A stretch of 39,685 nt of DNA from Gammaproteobacteria bacterium. Lineage in GTDB: Bacteria; Pseudomonadota; Gammaproteobacteria; Thiohalomonadales; Thiohalomonadaceae. Under the pieces are notes generated by a model. The model had not been told where the DNA came from and did not search any database. It saw nothing but the letters and a program-made list of their open reading frames with translations. This document shows positions 9,337-17,724 of this stretch, one piece after another. Positions within the stretch are counted from its first letter, which is position 1. Every line of letters begins with the position of its first letter. The position numbers and the translations under genes were made by a program. The DNA lies in NCBI GenBank assembly GCA_015231435.1, contig JADGBN010000015.1, positions 1 through 39,685 on the forward strand, in the 5' to 3' direction.

Positions 9337-12300
9337 ATGGCAGATCGTGACGATAGATTAAGGGGCGTCTCTCCCTCCCATGTTGAGGACGATTTAGGTC
9401 TGGCAGGGAAGATGGCAAAGGTCTTTGTCCACTCACCTCTTTCACCACTTCTCTTCTTTGCCTTTTTAGCCATGGGTGTTCTCGGGCTCATGTTTACGCC
9501 GCGTCAGGAAGATCCGCAAATATCGGTTCCAATGATCGATATTATGCTGAGTTATCCGGGAGCTACCTCCCAGGATGTGGCGGGTCTGGCGATTGAACCG
9601 CTTGAACGGATTATGAGCGAGATCCCCGGCGTTAAGCATGTCTACTCGGTGGCGATGCGTGGCGAAGGGATGGTCACGGTTCAGTTTGACGTTGGCGAGG
9701 AGCTTGGGCCTTCGATTGTCAAGGTTCATGACAAGATACAGTCCAACATGAATAAAATTCCACCAGGGGTACAGCCACCGCTGGTGGTGCCCAAGGGACC
9801 GGACGATGTTCCTGTCGTCACCCTGACGCTCTGGTCTGATGAACTCGATGACGGAATTATGCGCACCGTTGCTCAGGATCTACTGCAGAGTATTAAGCAG
9901 ATCCCCAATACCGGTCAGGGCTTTATTGTTGGGGGACGCAGCGAACAGGTGCGTATTGAGGTTCTTCCCGAACGCATCTCCGGCTATAAGTTAAGTCTTG
10001 ATCAGGTCGCTAGTACGATTCGTGCCGCCAATAGTGAACTTCAGGCGGGTACCATGGAGAGTGGTGGCACCAATTTTACGGTCCACACTGGCTCTTTCCT
10101 CTCCAGCGCTAATGATATCTCACGCCTGGTGGTCAGTACGCTAAATGGCGCCCCAATTTATGTACGCGATATTGCCAATGTGACTCAGGGACCTGAGGAG
10201 ACCAAGGAGATCGTGACCTACTACACCGGGCGCGCCTATGGTGATAGCAAATTTGCCGAGGCAGCTCAGGCGGTCACTGTTGCTGTTTCGAAAAAGGTGG
10301 GGGCTAATGGCGTCTCTGTCGCCAATGATATTCTTGATAAGGTCGAGAGTCTGAAGGGGCGGCTGATCCCGGATAATATTCATGTTGAGGTCACCCGTAA
10401 CTACGGCAAGACGGCCAACGACAAGGTGAACTCGCTCCTCTTTAAACTCTTTATTGCAACCGGTGCAGTGGTTCTTCTCATCTGGTATGCGCTGGGAGTC
10501 AAGCCGGCGGTAGTCGTGCTGCTGGTTATTCCTGTCGTTCTGCTCATGACGGTCTTCGCCGCTTGGATTTTTGGTTTTACCATCGACCGGGTTAGTCTCT
10601 TTGCGTTAATTTTTTCCATTGGTATTCTTGTTGATGATGCCATTGTGGTTGTCGAGAATATCTACCGTCGCTGGTTGGAAAAGGGTGAAATGGATACCGA
10701 GACCGCGATTGATGCGGTGCGTGAGGTGGGTAACCCAACTATTCTCGCCACCTTTACAGTTATCGCTGCGCTCTTACCAATGGGTGCAGTGAGCGGGATG
10801 ATGGGGCCTTATATGGCGCCAATCCCAGCGTTGGGTTCGGTGGCCATGCTGGTTTCGCTAGTGGCTGCTTTTGTTTTTACCCCTTGGCTGGCGATGCGTA
10901 TCCGCCCGTCAATGGAGAAGTTGCAAGCCGCCGAGGTGAAAGAGCATGCGGCTAATGAGCGTCTTGAGCGCTTTTTTCGGCGTATATTGGTGCCGATCAT
11001 TAACAGCAGGACTATCGGTTATCTAACGCTTGGCACGATTGTCGTCGCCTTTTTCGCCTCCTGTTTTATGTTCTATACCACGGCGGTCGCAGTAAAAATG
11101 TTACCGCTGGATAATAAGGGGACCTATAGCGTTACCATTGATATGCCTGAAGGGACATCGTTACCGACAACCGCTAATCTGACCTCGCGGCTGGCTGAAG
11201 TCGTGCTGCAGCAACCAGAGGTTTATGCGGTGCAAACCTATGTCGGTACGGCACAGCCTTTTGACTTTAATGGTATGGTGCGTCACTACTATTTACGCAA
11301 AAAACCGTGGCAGGCTGAAATCCATGTGCAACTGGTGGACAAGGGTGACCGTCAACGTACAAGTCACGATATCGCCGTTGCCGTGCGTCAGGAGATCACG
11401 CCAATTGCGCGACAGCACGGGGCACGGGTCACGGTAGTGGAGATGCCTCCAGGGCCTCCGGTGATGCAGGCGGTGGTGGCTGAGGTTTATGGTCCTGATG
11501 ATCAGACTCGCCGGCAGGTAGCGCGACACTTAACGGATGTTTTTGATTCGGTTGAAGGGTTGAGCGATGTCGATAACTATATGCAGGAGCCCTATAAAGA
11601 GTGGCATTTTCAGGTCGATGCAGAGAAGGCCGTGCGTAATGGTATTTCGGTAGATACGATCAACCGCAACCTCGCGATGGCGATGGGGGGCTTTGTTCTT
11701 GGTGATATCAAGCAGGGTAATGTGCTGGAGCCAACCTTTATTGTTATTGAGACACCGCTGTCGCTGCGTTCTGATATCGCCCGCCTCGGCGATCTGCCTA
11801 TTCCTACCCAGCAAGGTAACACCATTCCCCTGGCGGAACTTGGCAAGTTTGTCGAGAAAGATACTGAGCAGGTGATCTATCACAAGGATTTACGTCCGGT
11901 GGAGTTTGTCGTCGGTGAGGCGACGGGTCGTCTTGCGGCGCCAATTTACGCGATGAGTGATGTCGAAAGGGCGTTGGCTGACTATGTGACGCCTGATGGG
12001 GTCCATTTAGAGAGTTACTATCTGGGCCCTCCGGACGATAATGGTGTCTCAGGTTTTGAGTGGACCGGCGAGTGGACAGTCACCTACGAAACTTTCCGTG
12101 ACATGGGGGCGGCTTTTGGGGTGGCACTTATTCTCATCTATATTCTTGTCGTATGGGAGTTTGGGAATTTCGTTGTTCCTGCTGTTATCATGGCGCCTAT
12201 TCCGTTAACCCTTATTGGAATAGTCCCCGGTCATTGGCTGCTTAATGCCGAGTTTACCGCTACCTCAATGATCGGTTTTATTGCACTTGCCGGGATTATC

Positions 12301-13275
12301 GTGCGTAACTCTATACTGTTAGTGGATTTCTCGATTCATCAAATTAGGGCGGGAAGTGCGGTAACGGATGCGGTTATTCTCGCCTGTAAAACCCGGACAC
12401 GGCCAATTGTCATTACGGCGCTGGCGTTGGTTGGGGGGTCAAGTGTTATTCTGAGTGACTACATCTTCCAGGGCATGGCTATTTCACTACTCTTTGGGGT
12501 ACTGGTTTCGACGCTTCTGACACTGGTCGTTATTCCGTTGGGATGTATTAGCGCCCGCGCTTCTCTCTGTGGTCCCAGTGATGACTCTGACTCTGATTGT
12601 GTAAAAAGTGTGGTTCACAGCAATCCGGTTAGTCACTCATCAGGGTTTGCCTTTAGTGATCTGCTGGTTGGTTTATGGCGTTTGATGTTAATGGCGCTGC
12701 AGGGCGTTTTCTTTAAGCTATACCAACTGTTGATTACGGCTGTTTTTGCGCTAATCGCCCTTTTCCAGTCCCGCAAACCGCCGCAGCCAACCCCTGCACC
12801 GGTGGTTAAGCGCGTGACACCTGAAGCAGAAGCACCATTATCAACTGCGGAGGCATTAGCTGCGGTAACCCCTGCACCGGAGGCACCTGCAGTAGCGACG
12901 GTGACGGCAAAGGAGAGTGCGGCTGCTACTACGGTAACGCCTGAGAGAGTTGCTGCCACAGCGGAGGTAACTGCATCACCCTCATCACCCATCGTGACTG
13001 CCGCGACAACCACGCAAACGGACGCAGTGACCACTCCCGCAACAGCTGCTGCGGTCACACCGCCTCCTGCTGTGGAGAGCGTGACAACCAATCCGGTGAT
13101 TGCTACGCCAACGGTTTCGGTAAAGCGTGTGGTGAAGAAAAAGGTGGTCAAGAAGGTGGCTATCTCAGCGACCCCGATACGCAGTCAACAGGAAGAGGAG
13201 GCGGATGCTGAGAGTGGTCAGGGGAAGCGACGCGGCATTCGTCTTAAAAAGAGTGTCGATGATTTTGACATCTAA
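9337..13275 (+). CDS. RND efflux permease with long C-terminal extension
   Basis: A proton-driven inner-membrane pump of the HAE1-like RND superfamily. TM1 is at about 32-50 (LLFFAFLAMGVLGLMF). Two large periplasmic loops have porter motifs (ERIMSEIPGVKHVYSVAMRG). TM4 carries the proton-relay pair D433-D434 (GILVDDAIVVVEN), and the TM10-12 block ends near 1070 (LVVIPLG). A normal family member would stop about there. This one continues for some 240 residues: a hydrophobic stretch (about 1107-1145), an Ala/Thr/Pro/Val-rich low-complexity segment (about 1145-1262), a lysine cluster (RVVKKKVVKKV) and an acidic/basic end (KRRGIRLKKSVDDFDI). Substrate is unknown; the adaptor's Met-rich tip hints at soft metals but is not proof. 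Confidence 0.93.
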   Translation: MADRDDRLRGVSPSHVEDDLGLAGKMAKVFVHSPLSPLLFFAFLAMGVLGLMFTPRQEDPQISVPMIDIMLSYPGATSQDVAGLAIEPLERIMSEIPGVKHVYSVAMRGEGMVTVQFDVGEELGPSIVKVHDKIQSNMNKIPPGVQPPLVVPKGPDDVPVVTLTLWSDELDDGIMRTVAQDLLQSIKQIPNTGQGFIVGGRSEQVRIEVLPERISGYKLSLDQVASTIRAANSELQAGTMESGGTNFTVHTGSFLSSANDISRLVVSTLNGAPIYVRDIANVTQGPEETKEIVTYYTGRAYGDSKFAEAAQAVTVAVSKKVGANGVSVANDILDKVESLKGRLIPDNIHVEVTRNYGKTANDKVNSLLFKLFIATGAVVLLIWYALGVKPAVVVLLVIPVVLLMTVFAAWIFGFTIDRVSLFALIFSIGILVDDAIVVVENIYRRWLEKGEMDTETAIDAVREVGNPTILATFTVIAALLPMGAVSGMMGPYMAPIPALGSVAMLVSLVAAFVFTPWLAMRIRPSMEKLQAAEVKEHAANERLERFFRRILVPIINSRTIGYLTLGTIVVAFFASCFMFYTTAVAVKMLPLDNKGTYSVTIDMPEGTSLPTTANLTSRLAEVVLQQPEVYAVQTYVGTAQPFDFNGMVRHYYLRKKPWQAEIHVQLVDKGDRQRTSHDIAVAVRQEITPIARQHGARVTVVEMPPGPPVMQAVVAEVYGPDDQTRRQVARHLTDVFDSVEGLSDVDNYMQEPYKEWHFQVDAEKAVRNGISVDTINRNLAMAMGGFVLGDIKQGNVLEPTFIVIETPLSLRSDIARLGDLPIPTQQGNTIPLAELGKFVEKDTEQVIYHKDLRPVEFVVGEATGRLAAPIYAMSDVERALADYVTPDGVHLESYYLGPPDDNGVSGFEWTGEWTVTYETFRDMGAAFGVALILIYILVVWEFGNFVVPAVIMAPIPLTLIGIVPGHWLLNAEFTATSMIGFIALAGIIVRNSILLVDFSIHQIRAGSAVTDAVILACKTRTRPIVITALALVGGSSVILSDYIFQGMAISLLFGVLVSTLLTLVVIPLGCISARASLCGPSDDSDSDCVKSVVHSNPVSHSSGFAFSDLLVGLWRLMLMALQGVFFKLYQLLITAVFALIALFQSRKPPQPTPAPVVKRVTPEAEAPLSTAEALAAVTPAPEAPAVATVTAKESAAATTVTPERVAATAEVTASPSSPIVTAATTTQTDAVTTPATAAAVTPPPAVESVTTNPVIATPTVSVKRVVKKKVVKKVAISATPIRSQQEEEADAESGQGKRRGIRLKKSVDDFDI

Positions 13276-13397
13276 TTTACAACGGTTGTTTATCGTGAAT
13301 TGTCAGCGGTTTTACAGATAGGCTATGGCCGGTCTCAAGCGTGCTGAAAAGAGTGTAATCGAGGCAAGATGGCATTTGCTCTGTTGCGGGTAGTGCG

Positions 13398-13826
13398 ATG
13401 GTTCTATTTAAATATGACAGTTGGTTGTTGGTGACAATGATGCTATTGGCCAGCACAACGCTATTTGCCGGACGTCCTTGGGGTGACTATACGCCCCCCC
13501 CGCAGCCGCTGGTCGATCCTCAAACTGGCTATATGGGGCAGTACAATCCATGGCGACCCCTGCAAGGGGAGGGACGTACGAACACTTTTCCTGAAAAGCC
13601 GACACTGCAACAACGGACCTTCACTGATATGAGTGATCGCTCTCCCTGGTCCAGTGACCGCTCGATCACCACGCAGCAACCCGCTGCTCCTGGGCGTTTA
13701 CGCCCTGCGGAGAAAGGTTCACCCACTTTGCCGCCCGCTACGCCAGATCCAAATCAGCCGTTGCCCCTTAGGCAGCAGCCGTTACCTGCAATTCCGTCTT
13801 ATCAAAACCGTACTTTTGGGCATTAG
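13398..13826 (+). CDS. secreted proline-rich protein of unknown function
   Basis: A 142-residue product with a clear signal sequence (LLVTMMLLASTTLFA, then GRPWG) and a mature part that is rich in Pro, Gln, Arg and Thr and has little predicted regular structure. Motifs such as TPPPQPLVDPQTGYMGQYNPW and LPPATPDPNQPLPLRQQPLP resemble short polyproline spacers. I do not recognise a family. There is no lipobox cysteine, so it is probably periplasmic. It lies between the RND permease and the parA-like gene on the same strand, with gaps of 122 and about 80 bases, and is likely co-expressed with them. Confidence 0.7.
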   Translation: MVLFKYDSWLLVTMMLLASTTLFAGRPWGDYTPPPQPLVDPQTGYMGQYNPWRPLQGEGRTNTFPEKPTLQQRTFTDMSDRSPWSSDRSITTQQPAAPGRLRPAEKGSPTLPPATPDPNQPLPLRQQPLPAIPSYQNRTFGH

Positions 13827-13906
13827 AAGAACGGTTGGGTTTATCAATTATTCAGTTTGAGTCTTAATTTTTTAACGTCGGTACTACTATTTTAGGTGTA
13901 ATGAGC

Positions 13907-14551
13907 ATGATAACAGTGGTGGGAAATCTTAAGGGTGGTTCAGGAAAAAGTACGGTGGCATTTAATCTGGCCGTTTGGCTTGCCCGACATAACCATCAAG
14001 TCACTGTATTCGATCTTGACCCGCAACAGACCTTAACGGATGTGGCTGAAGTACGGGTGGAGGAGGGGATCACACCACAGTTTCTCCTGCACCACGGTGG
14101 TGAGGCGCAGCTTGAGGTGATTCAGGCAACCGAAGGTGAGGTGGTGGTTGATATCGGCACGGCTGATATGAAGGCGATGCGTGGAGCGCTGGCGCTGGCG
14201 CAACGGATTGTTATTCCGGTGGCACCGAGCCAGGCTGATGTTTGGTCAACACAACGTTTTCTGAGTATTATTGCAAAAATCTTCGCTGATAGTGACTATC
14301 CTGAGGTGTTGGCCTTTGTGAATCGCGCCGATACACATCAGGCTATTCGCGAATCCGATGAGGCAGAGGCTGCTTTAGAGTCTCTCGAGGGTGTTCAAGT
14401 GATTAAATCTCGCCTGCATCAGCGTACCGCCTACCGACGTTCCTTTAGTGAAGGGCATGGTGTTTTTGAGGTGGATAGTGGCTCTAAAGCGGCTTCTGAG
14501 TTTCGCGCTTTTGTCGCCCATCTTTACCCGCAGTTTGCTGAAAATACCTGA
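13907..14551 (+). CDS. orphan ParA/MinD-type ATPase
   Basis: About 214 residues starting MITVVGNLKGGSGKST. The deviant Walker A motif KGGSGKST, with both signature lysines, defines the ParA/MinD/Soj group. These dimerise with ATP and position plasmids, chromosomes, enzyme clusters or protein arrays on the nucleoid or membrane. Further motifs are VFDLDPQQT and a Walker B-like VVVDIGTADM, then IPVAPSQADVWST. There is no partner parB or parS and no C-terminal amphipathic helix of the MinD kind. ATG 13907 is preferred over 13901 because the nearest ribosome site (AGGTG at 13894-13898) is then eight bases away. The neighbours suggest it positions a membrane complex; that is inference. Confidence 0.9.
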   Translation: MITVVGNLKGGSGKSTVAFNLAVWLARHNHQVTVFDLDPQQTLTDVAEVRVEEGITPQFLLHHGGEAQLEVIQATEGEVVVDIGTADMKAMRGALALAQRIVIPVAPSQADVWSTQRFLSIIAKIFADSDYPEVLAFVNRADTHQAIRESDEAEAALESLEGVQVIKSRLHQRTAYRRSFSEGHGVFEVDSGSKAASEFRAFVAHLYPQFAENT

Positions 14552-14570
14552 ACAACATTGAAAATATAGT

Positions 14571-14632
14571 CAACCAACCAGCGTTATTACGAATGACGGG
14601 TAGCGTCACTCGTCGTGCTGGTTAGGTGGTTG
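14571..14632 (+). other. large intergenic hairpin
   Basis: AACCAGC (14576-14582) pairs with GCTGGTT (14617-14623), extended after a small internal loop by CAACC/GGTTG. Within it TGACG (14594-14598) pairs with CGTCA (14604-14608). No T-run follows, so it is not a standard terminator. It may tune expression of the downstream genes or protect the upstream message. Confidence 0.45.
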
Positions 14633-14680
14633 GTGATGGTTAATAAGCGTCATTGCAAATGCCGATGACAGGAGATAGTT

Positions 14681-15250
14681 TTGCCAGAAGCAGTCAATAG
14701 CAGTGCAGCAGTCGATAGTGCTGTTGCGCAGAGTGTCGCGGAAACGCCCTTAAGACGTCATAATATCTTTGATGAAAGCGGTCGCCACATGGAGCGTATC
14801 GCTAGCGTCTTTGAGAGTAGTGCAAAGCGTTGGGAACTCATGGTCTACCCCTCGCTGCTCGCCTTTGTTATTTTGGCAAGTTACGGTTTTTTTCTTGTTT
14901 ATAGCCTCTCCCATGATATGGCGACGATGGCGAGAAACATTAGCGAGATGACGAAAAGTATTGAGCTAATGGTGGATGATATGGGTGATATGAGCGGCAA
15001 TGTCAATAAGATGTCAGCCAATCTCAGCAGCATGACCCAGAACATTAACCGTATGACAACCCATATTGAAGGGATGCATACAGAGATGCAGCACCTCGAA
15101 TATATTCGTCAATCGATGACAACGATGGGGCAGGATACCCATCTAATGGTGAATAGTGTTGAAGGGATGCGTCGTGAAATGGCTTCGATGAACTATAATA
15201 TCGGTAGACCTATGCATAATATGAGCTCACTCTTCCCTTTTATTAATTAA
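14681..15250 (+). CDS. membrane-anchored methionine-heptad coiled-coil protein, unknown function
   Basis: A 189-residue product starting at TTG 14681, supported by AGGAGA five bases upstream. One transmembrane segment (about 55-75, PSLLAFVILASYGFFLVYSL) follows a polar N-terminus. From residue 83 a strict heptad begins, with Met at 83, 90, 97, 104, 111, 118, 125 and 132, then L139, M146 and M167. Ile, Val, Leu or Met fill the paired core position four residues later (87, 94, 101, 108, 115, 122, 129, 136). The helix should be a long parallel coiled coil with methionine at every d position. I do not recognise a named family. The gene sits between a ParA ATPase and a dynamin-like GTPase, 25 bases before the latter, so a scaffold or receptor role is plausible. 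Confidence 0.85.
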   Translation: MPEAVNSSAAVDSAVAQSVAETPLRRHNIFDESGRHMERIASVFESSAKRWELMVYPSLLAFVILASYGFFLVYSLSHDMATMARNISEMTKSIELMVDDMGDMSGNVNKMSANLSSMTQNINRMTTHIEGMHTEMQHLEYIRQSMTTMGQDTHLMVNSVEGMRREMASMNYNIGRPMHNMSSLFPFIN

Positions 15251-15275
15251 CCCAACTTTGTAGCGAGAATACTCT

Positions 15276-16763
15276 ATGTCAAAGCCCGATCCGTTAATTG
15301 TTCAACGTCTCTCCAGCCTTGAGTCTCACCTTCAGGATGAGAATCCCGTTCTGTTAGAGGTGGTTAAAGGATTCCGTGATCTGGATGCGGTTGCTTATAA
15401 AATGGGTGTGCTCTCGACGCGGCAGTCATTTGCGACGATGATTCCCTGGTGGCCACTGATATCGGTGCTTGGGACATTTTCCGCAGGTAAATCGAGCTTT
15501 ATTAATCACTATCTCGGCTACGAACTTCAGAGCTCGGGTAATCAGGCGGTTGATGATCGCTTTACAGTGATCTGTCACAGCAAGGATGGCAAGGTTCATA
15601 CCCTGCCCGGTTTGGCGCTCGACGCAGATCCGCGTTTTCCCTTTTATCAAATCAGTAATGAGATAGATAAGGTCGCGCAGGGGGAGGGTAAACGTATAGA
15701 CACCTACCTGCAGTTAAAGACCTGTCCGAGCGATCTGTTGCTTGGCAAGATAATGATCGACTCCCCCGGATTTGATGCCGATGCGCAGCGTACCTCAACG
15801 CTGCGTCTCACCGAACATATTGTTGATCTCTCGGATTTGGTATTAGTCTTCTTTGATGCACGCCATCCCGAGCCTGGCGCGATGCGCGATACCTTAAAGC
15901 ATCTTGTCAGGGAGAGTCTTGAGCGTGCTGACTCAAGTAAGTTCCTCTATATTCTTAATCAGATCGATGCGGCAGCCCGTGAGGATAATCCCGAAGAGGT
16001 CTTTGGTGCATGGCAACGTGCGCTCGCTCAGGAGGGGTTAACCGCAGGACGCTTTTATACCATTTACAATCCCAAATTTGCCCTGCAAATTGAGGATAAT
16101 AGTCTGCGTGAGCGTTTTGAACGTAAACGGGATATTGATCTTTCTGAAATTCACTCTCGTATTCAACAGGTTAAAATTGAGCGTGCCTATCGCATTGTCG
16201 GTGCACTGGAGGCGGCGGCAGGTGATTTTTCTGCCCGTATTGTGCCGGTGGTAACCGAGGCGCTGGCGCGTTGGCGTAAGCGGGTGTTAATCACCGACGC
16301 CGTTCTGTTAGCGATCTTTTTGGTCACCGCACTACTGTTCTCTGTGCAAAATGGCTGGTGGGTCGGCTTTAGTTTTGTCGCCCCGTGGTTTATTGCCTTG
16401 CAACAGATGAGCCCGATTGTTGGTATGTTGATGACTGCTCTTGTTTTTGGCGCAGGCGCACTGATCCATTTTAAGGTACGCGACTGGGTGGCGCTGGGGG
16501 TTGCACGCTGGGTTGAGGCGCAGGGCAACAGTGATGAAGAGAGCCAGCGTTTACTGGGGGCCTTTACCCGTAGTAGTTCGGTGTGGCGCTCACTTTTCAA
16601 CACCGCACCTACAGGCTGGGGTCGTCGTACACAAAAGCGTCTTGATCGAATTATCGCCACCACGGACAGTTTTGTGCAGAAACTTAACGATAGTTTTGCC
16701 AACCCATCAGGGCATCAGGCAACGGACTTTACTGACGCCAACGTGACTCAGGAGAAGCTTTAA
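15276..16763 (+). CDS. dynamin/EHD-like membrane GTPase
   Basis: A 495-residue GTPase of the dynamin superfamily type. G1 is GTFSAGKSS (66-74), G2 threonine is T97, G3 is DSPG (162-165) and G4 is NQID (228-231) in place of NKxD. After the G domain come helical segments (about 275-335) and two or three hydrophobic segments (about 337-357, 361-378 and 380-399), then a helical soluble tail with an arginine-rich region. P-loop wording and NPKF motif resemble eukaryotic EHD proteins more than BDLP/LeoA, but the assignment within the superfamily is uncertain. Such proteins bend or fuse membranes in a nucleotide-dependent way. It is the last gene of the RND/ParA cluster; a hairpin follows. Confidence 0.88.
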   Translation: MSKPDPLIVQRLSSLESHLQDENPVLLEVVKGFRDLDAVAYKMGVLSTRQSFATMIPWWPLISVLGTFSAGKSSFINHYLGYELQSSGNQAVDDRFTVICHSKDGKVHTLPGLALDADPRFPFYQISNEIDKVAQGEGKRIDTYLQLKTCPSDLLLGKIMIDSPGFDADAQRTSTLRLTEHIVDLSDLVLVFFDARHPEPGAMRDTLKHLVRESLERADSSKFLYILNQIDAAAREDNPEEVFGAWQRALAQEGLTAGRFYTIYNPKFALQIEDNSLRERFERKRDIDLSEIHSRIQQVKIERAYRIVGALEAAAGDFSARIVPVVTEALARWRKRVLITDAVLLAIFLVTALLFSVQNGWWVGFSFVAPWFIALQQMSPIVGMLMTALVFGAGALIHFKVRDWVALGVARWVEAQGNSDEESQRLLGAFTRSSSVWRSLFNTAPTGWGRRTQKRLDRIIATTDSFVQKLNDSFANPSGHQATDFTDANVTQEKL

Positions 16764-16799
16764 GCTTACCTATCCCCGTAATAATATTGGGTAGATAAT

Positions 16800-16833
16800 C
16801 CCCCCTCGACACTGCTGTAGAGGGGGCTTTACT
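16800..16833. terminator. terminator hairpin between the dynamin-like gene and gloB
   Basis: CCCCCTC (16801-16807) pairs with GAGGGGG (16820-16826), followed by CTTTACTT on the plus strand. It lies between convergent genes and may serve both, although the T-tract is modest on either side. Confidence 0.6.
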
Positions 16834-16852
16834 TGCCCTTTAACAGCCGCTA

Positions 16853-17629
16853 TTAATCAAGCGAATCTTTCCAGGCGCGAACCACGGCGAACTGTTCAGC
16901 GTCACCATTTATTGGATGATTGCAAAAAATTTCAGCACGGCGGCGCAGGGTAATATCACTATTATGGAGAAAGGGGTTCACTGCTAACTCGGTAGCAACG
17001 GTCGTGGGCAGGCTGGGGATCTGCTCAGCGATTAATTTCTCAACATTGTTGCGGTAGTTATTAATAGCGTGGTTGTTTGGCTCAGCGATGGCGGCAAACT
17101 TTAGATTAGCCAGCGTATATTCATGGGTCGGATAGAGTTTTGTGGTTGCCGGAAGTGCGGCAATACGGGTTAATGATTGATAAAGGGTGAGGGCGCTGCC
17201 ATCAAAGATGCGGCCACATCCTGCGCTAAAGAGGGTGTCGCCACAAAATAGCAGGCCATCTTGGTGATCGCTGTAGTAACTGAGGTGATCGCAGGTATGT
17301 CCCGGCGTTGACCAAACCGTTATGGTGAGATCAACTTCATTAAAGGTGATTGTTTCTCCTTCATTTACCGGATGTGAAACAGCGGCAATGCGATTTTTGT
17401 GACCATAAACCCGGGCGTTATGTTGTGCCGCAAGTTCTTCAGCGCCCTGCGTGTGGTCACCATGATGATGGGTTAGCAGTATTGCCAGTAGCCGTCTCTT
17501 TTGTTGAAAGAGGTAGTGGTTCACCACATCGGCATCACCGGGGTCAACAATAACGACTGCATTACTTTGCTGCGAAGTGATGACCCAAATATAGTTATCT
17601 TCAAATGCGAGCAGGGGGGTGATCTGCAT
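16853..17629 (-). CDS. gloB: hydroxyacylglutathione hydrolase (glyoxalase II)
   Basis: GloB hydrolyses S-lactoylglutathione to lactate and glutathione, the second step of methylglyoxal detoxification. The 258-residue protein has the metallo-beta-lactamase zinc motif THHHGDH (53-59), PGHTCDH (second metal site), GDTLFSAGCGRIFDG and HEYTLANLKFA. These are all typical of the family, as is the C-terminal glutathione-binding region (NPFLH..RRAEI). It is transcribed divergently from the methyltransferase gene, an arrangement shared with Escherichia coli gloB-yafS-rnhA-dnaQ. Confidence 0.96.
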   Translation of the reverse strand: MQITPLLAFEDNYIWVITSQQSNAVVIVDPGDADVVNHYLFQQKRRLLAILLTHHHGDHTQGAEELAAQHNARVYGHKNRIAAVSHPVNEGETITFNEVDLTITVWSTPGHTCDHLSYYSDHQDGLLFCGDTLFSAGCGRIFDGSALTLYQSLTRIAALPATTKLYPTHEYTLANLKFAAIAEPNNHAINNYRNNVEKLIAEQIPSLPTTVATELAVNPFLHNSDITLRRRAEIFCNHPINGDAEQFAVVRAWKDSLD

Positions 17630-17724
17630 GATTAACTCCTGCGTATAATTAAGATGGTTAGTCAGAATGGGTTTCTTATCTTTCTTTGTACACTCTCAGG
17701 TACTTTCATGCAACATCTTCGATC

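Noticed and set aside
12633-13151. 172-codon antisense frame, Ala/Thr/Val-rich, opposite the RND tail
   Set aside because: It is the mirror of the low-complexity extension; no signal, ribosome site or motif of its own.
13408-13726. Three antisense frames over the secreted Pro-rich gene
   Set aside because: The forward frame has a clear signal sequence; the reverse frames look like composition artefacts.
13907-14551. Plasmid or phage partition locus
   Set aside because: The ParA-type gene has no parB or parS neighbour and is surrounded by chromosomal genes; no replication or integration genes are visible.
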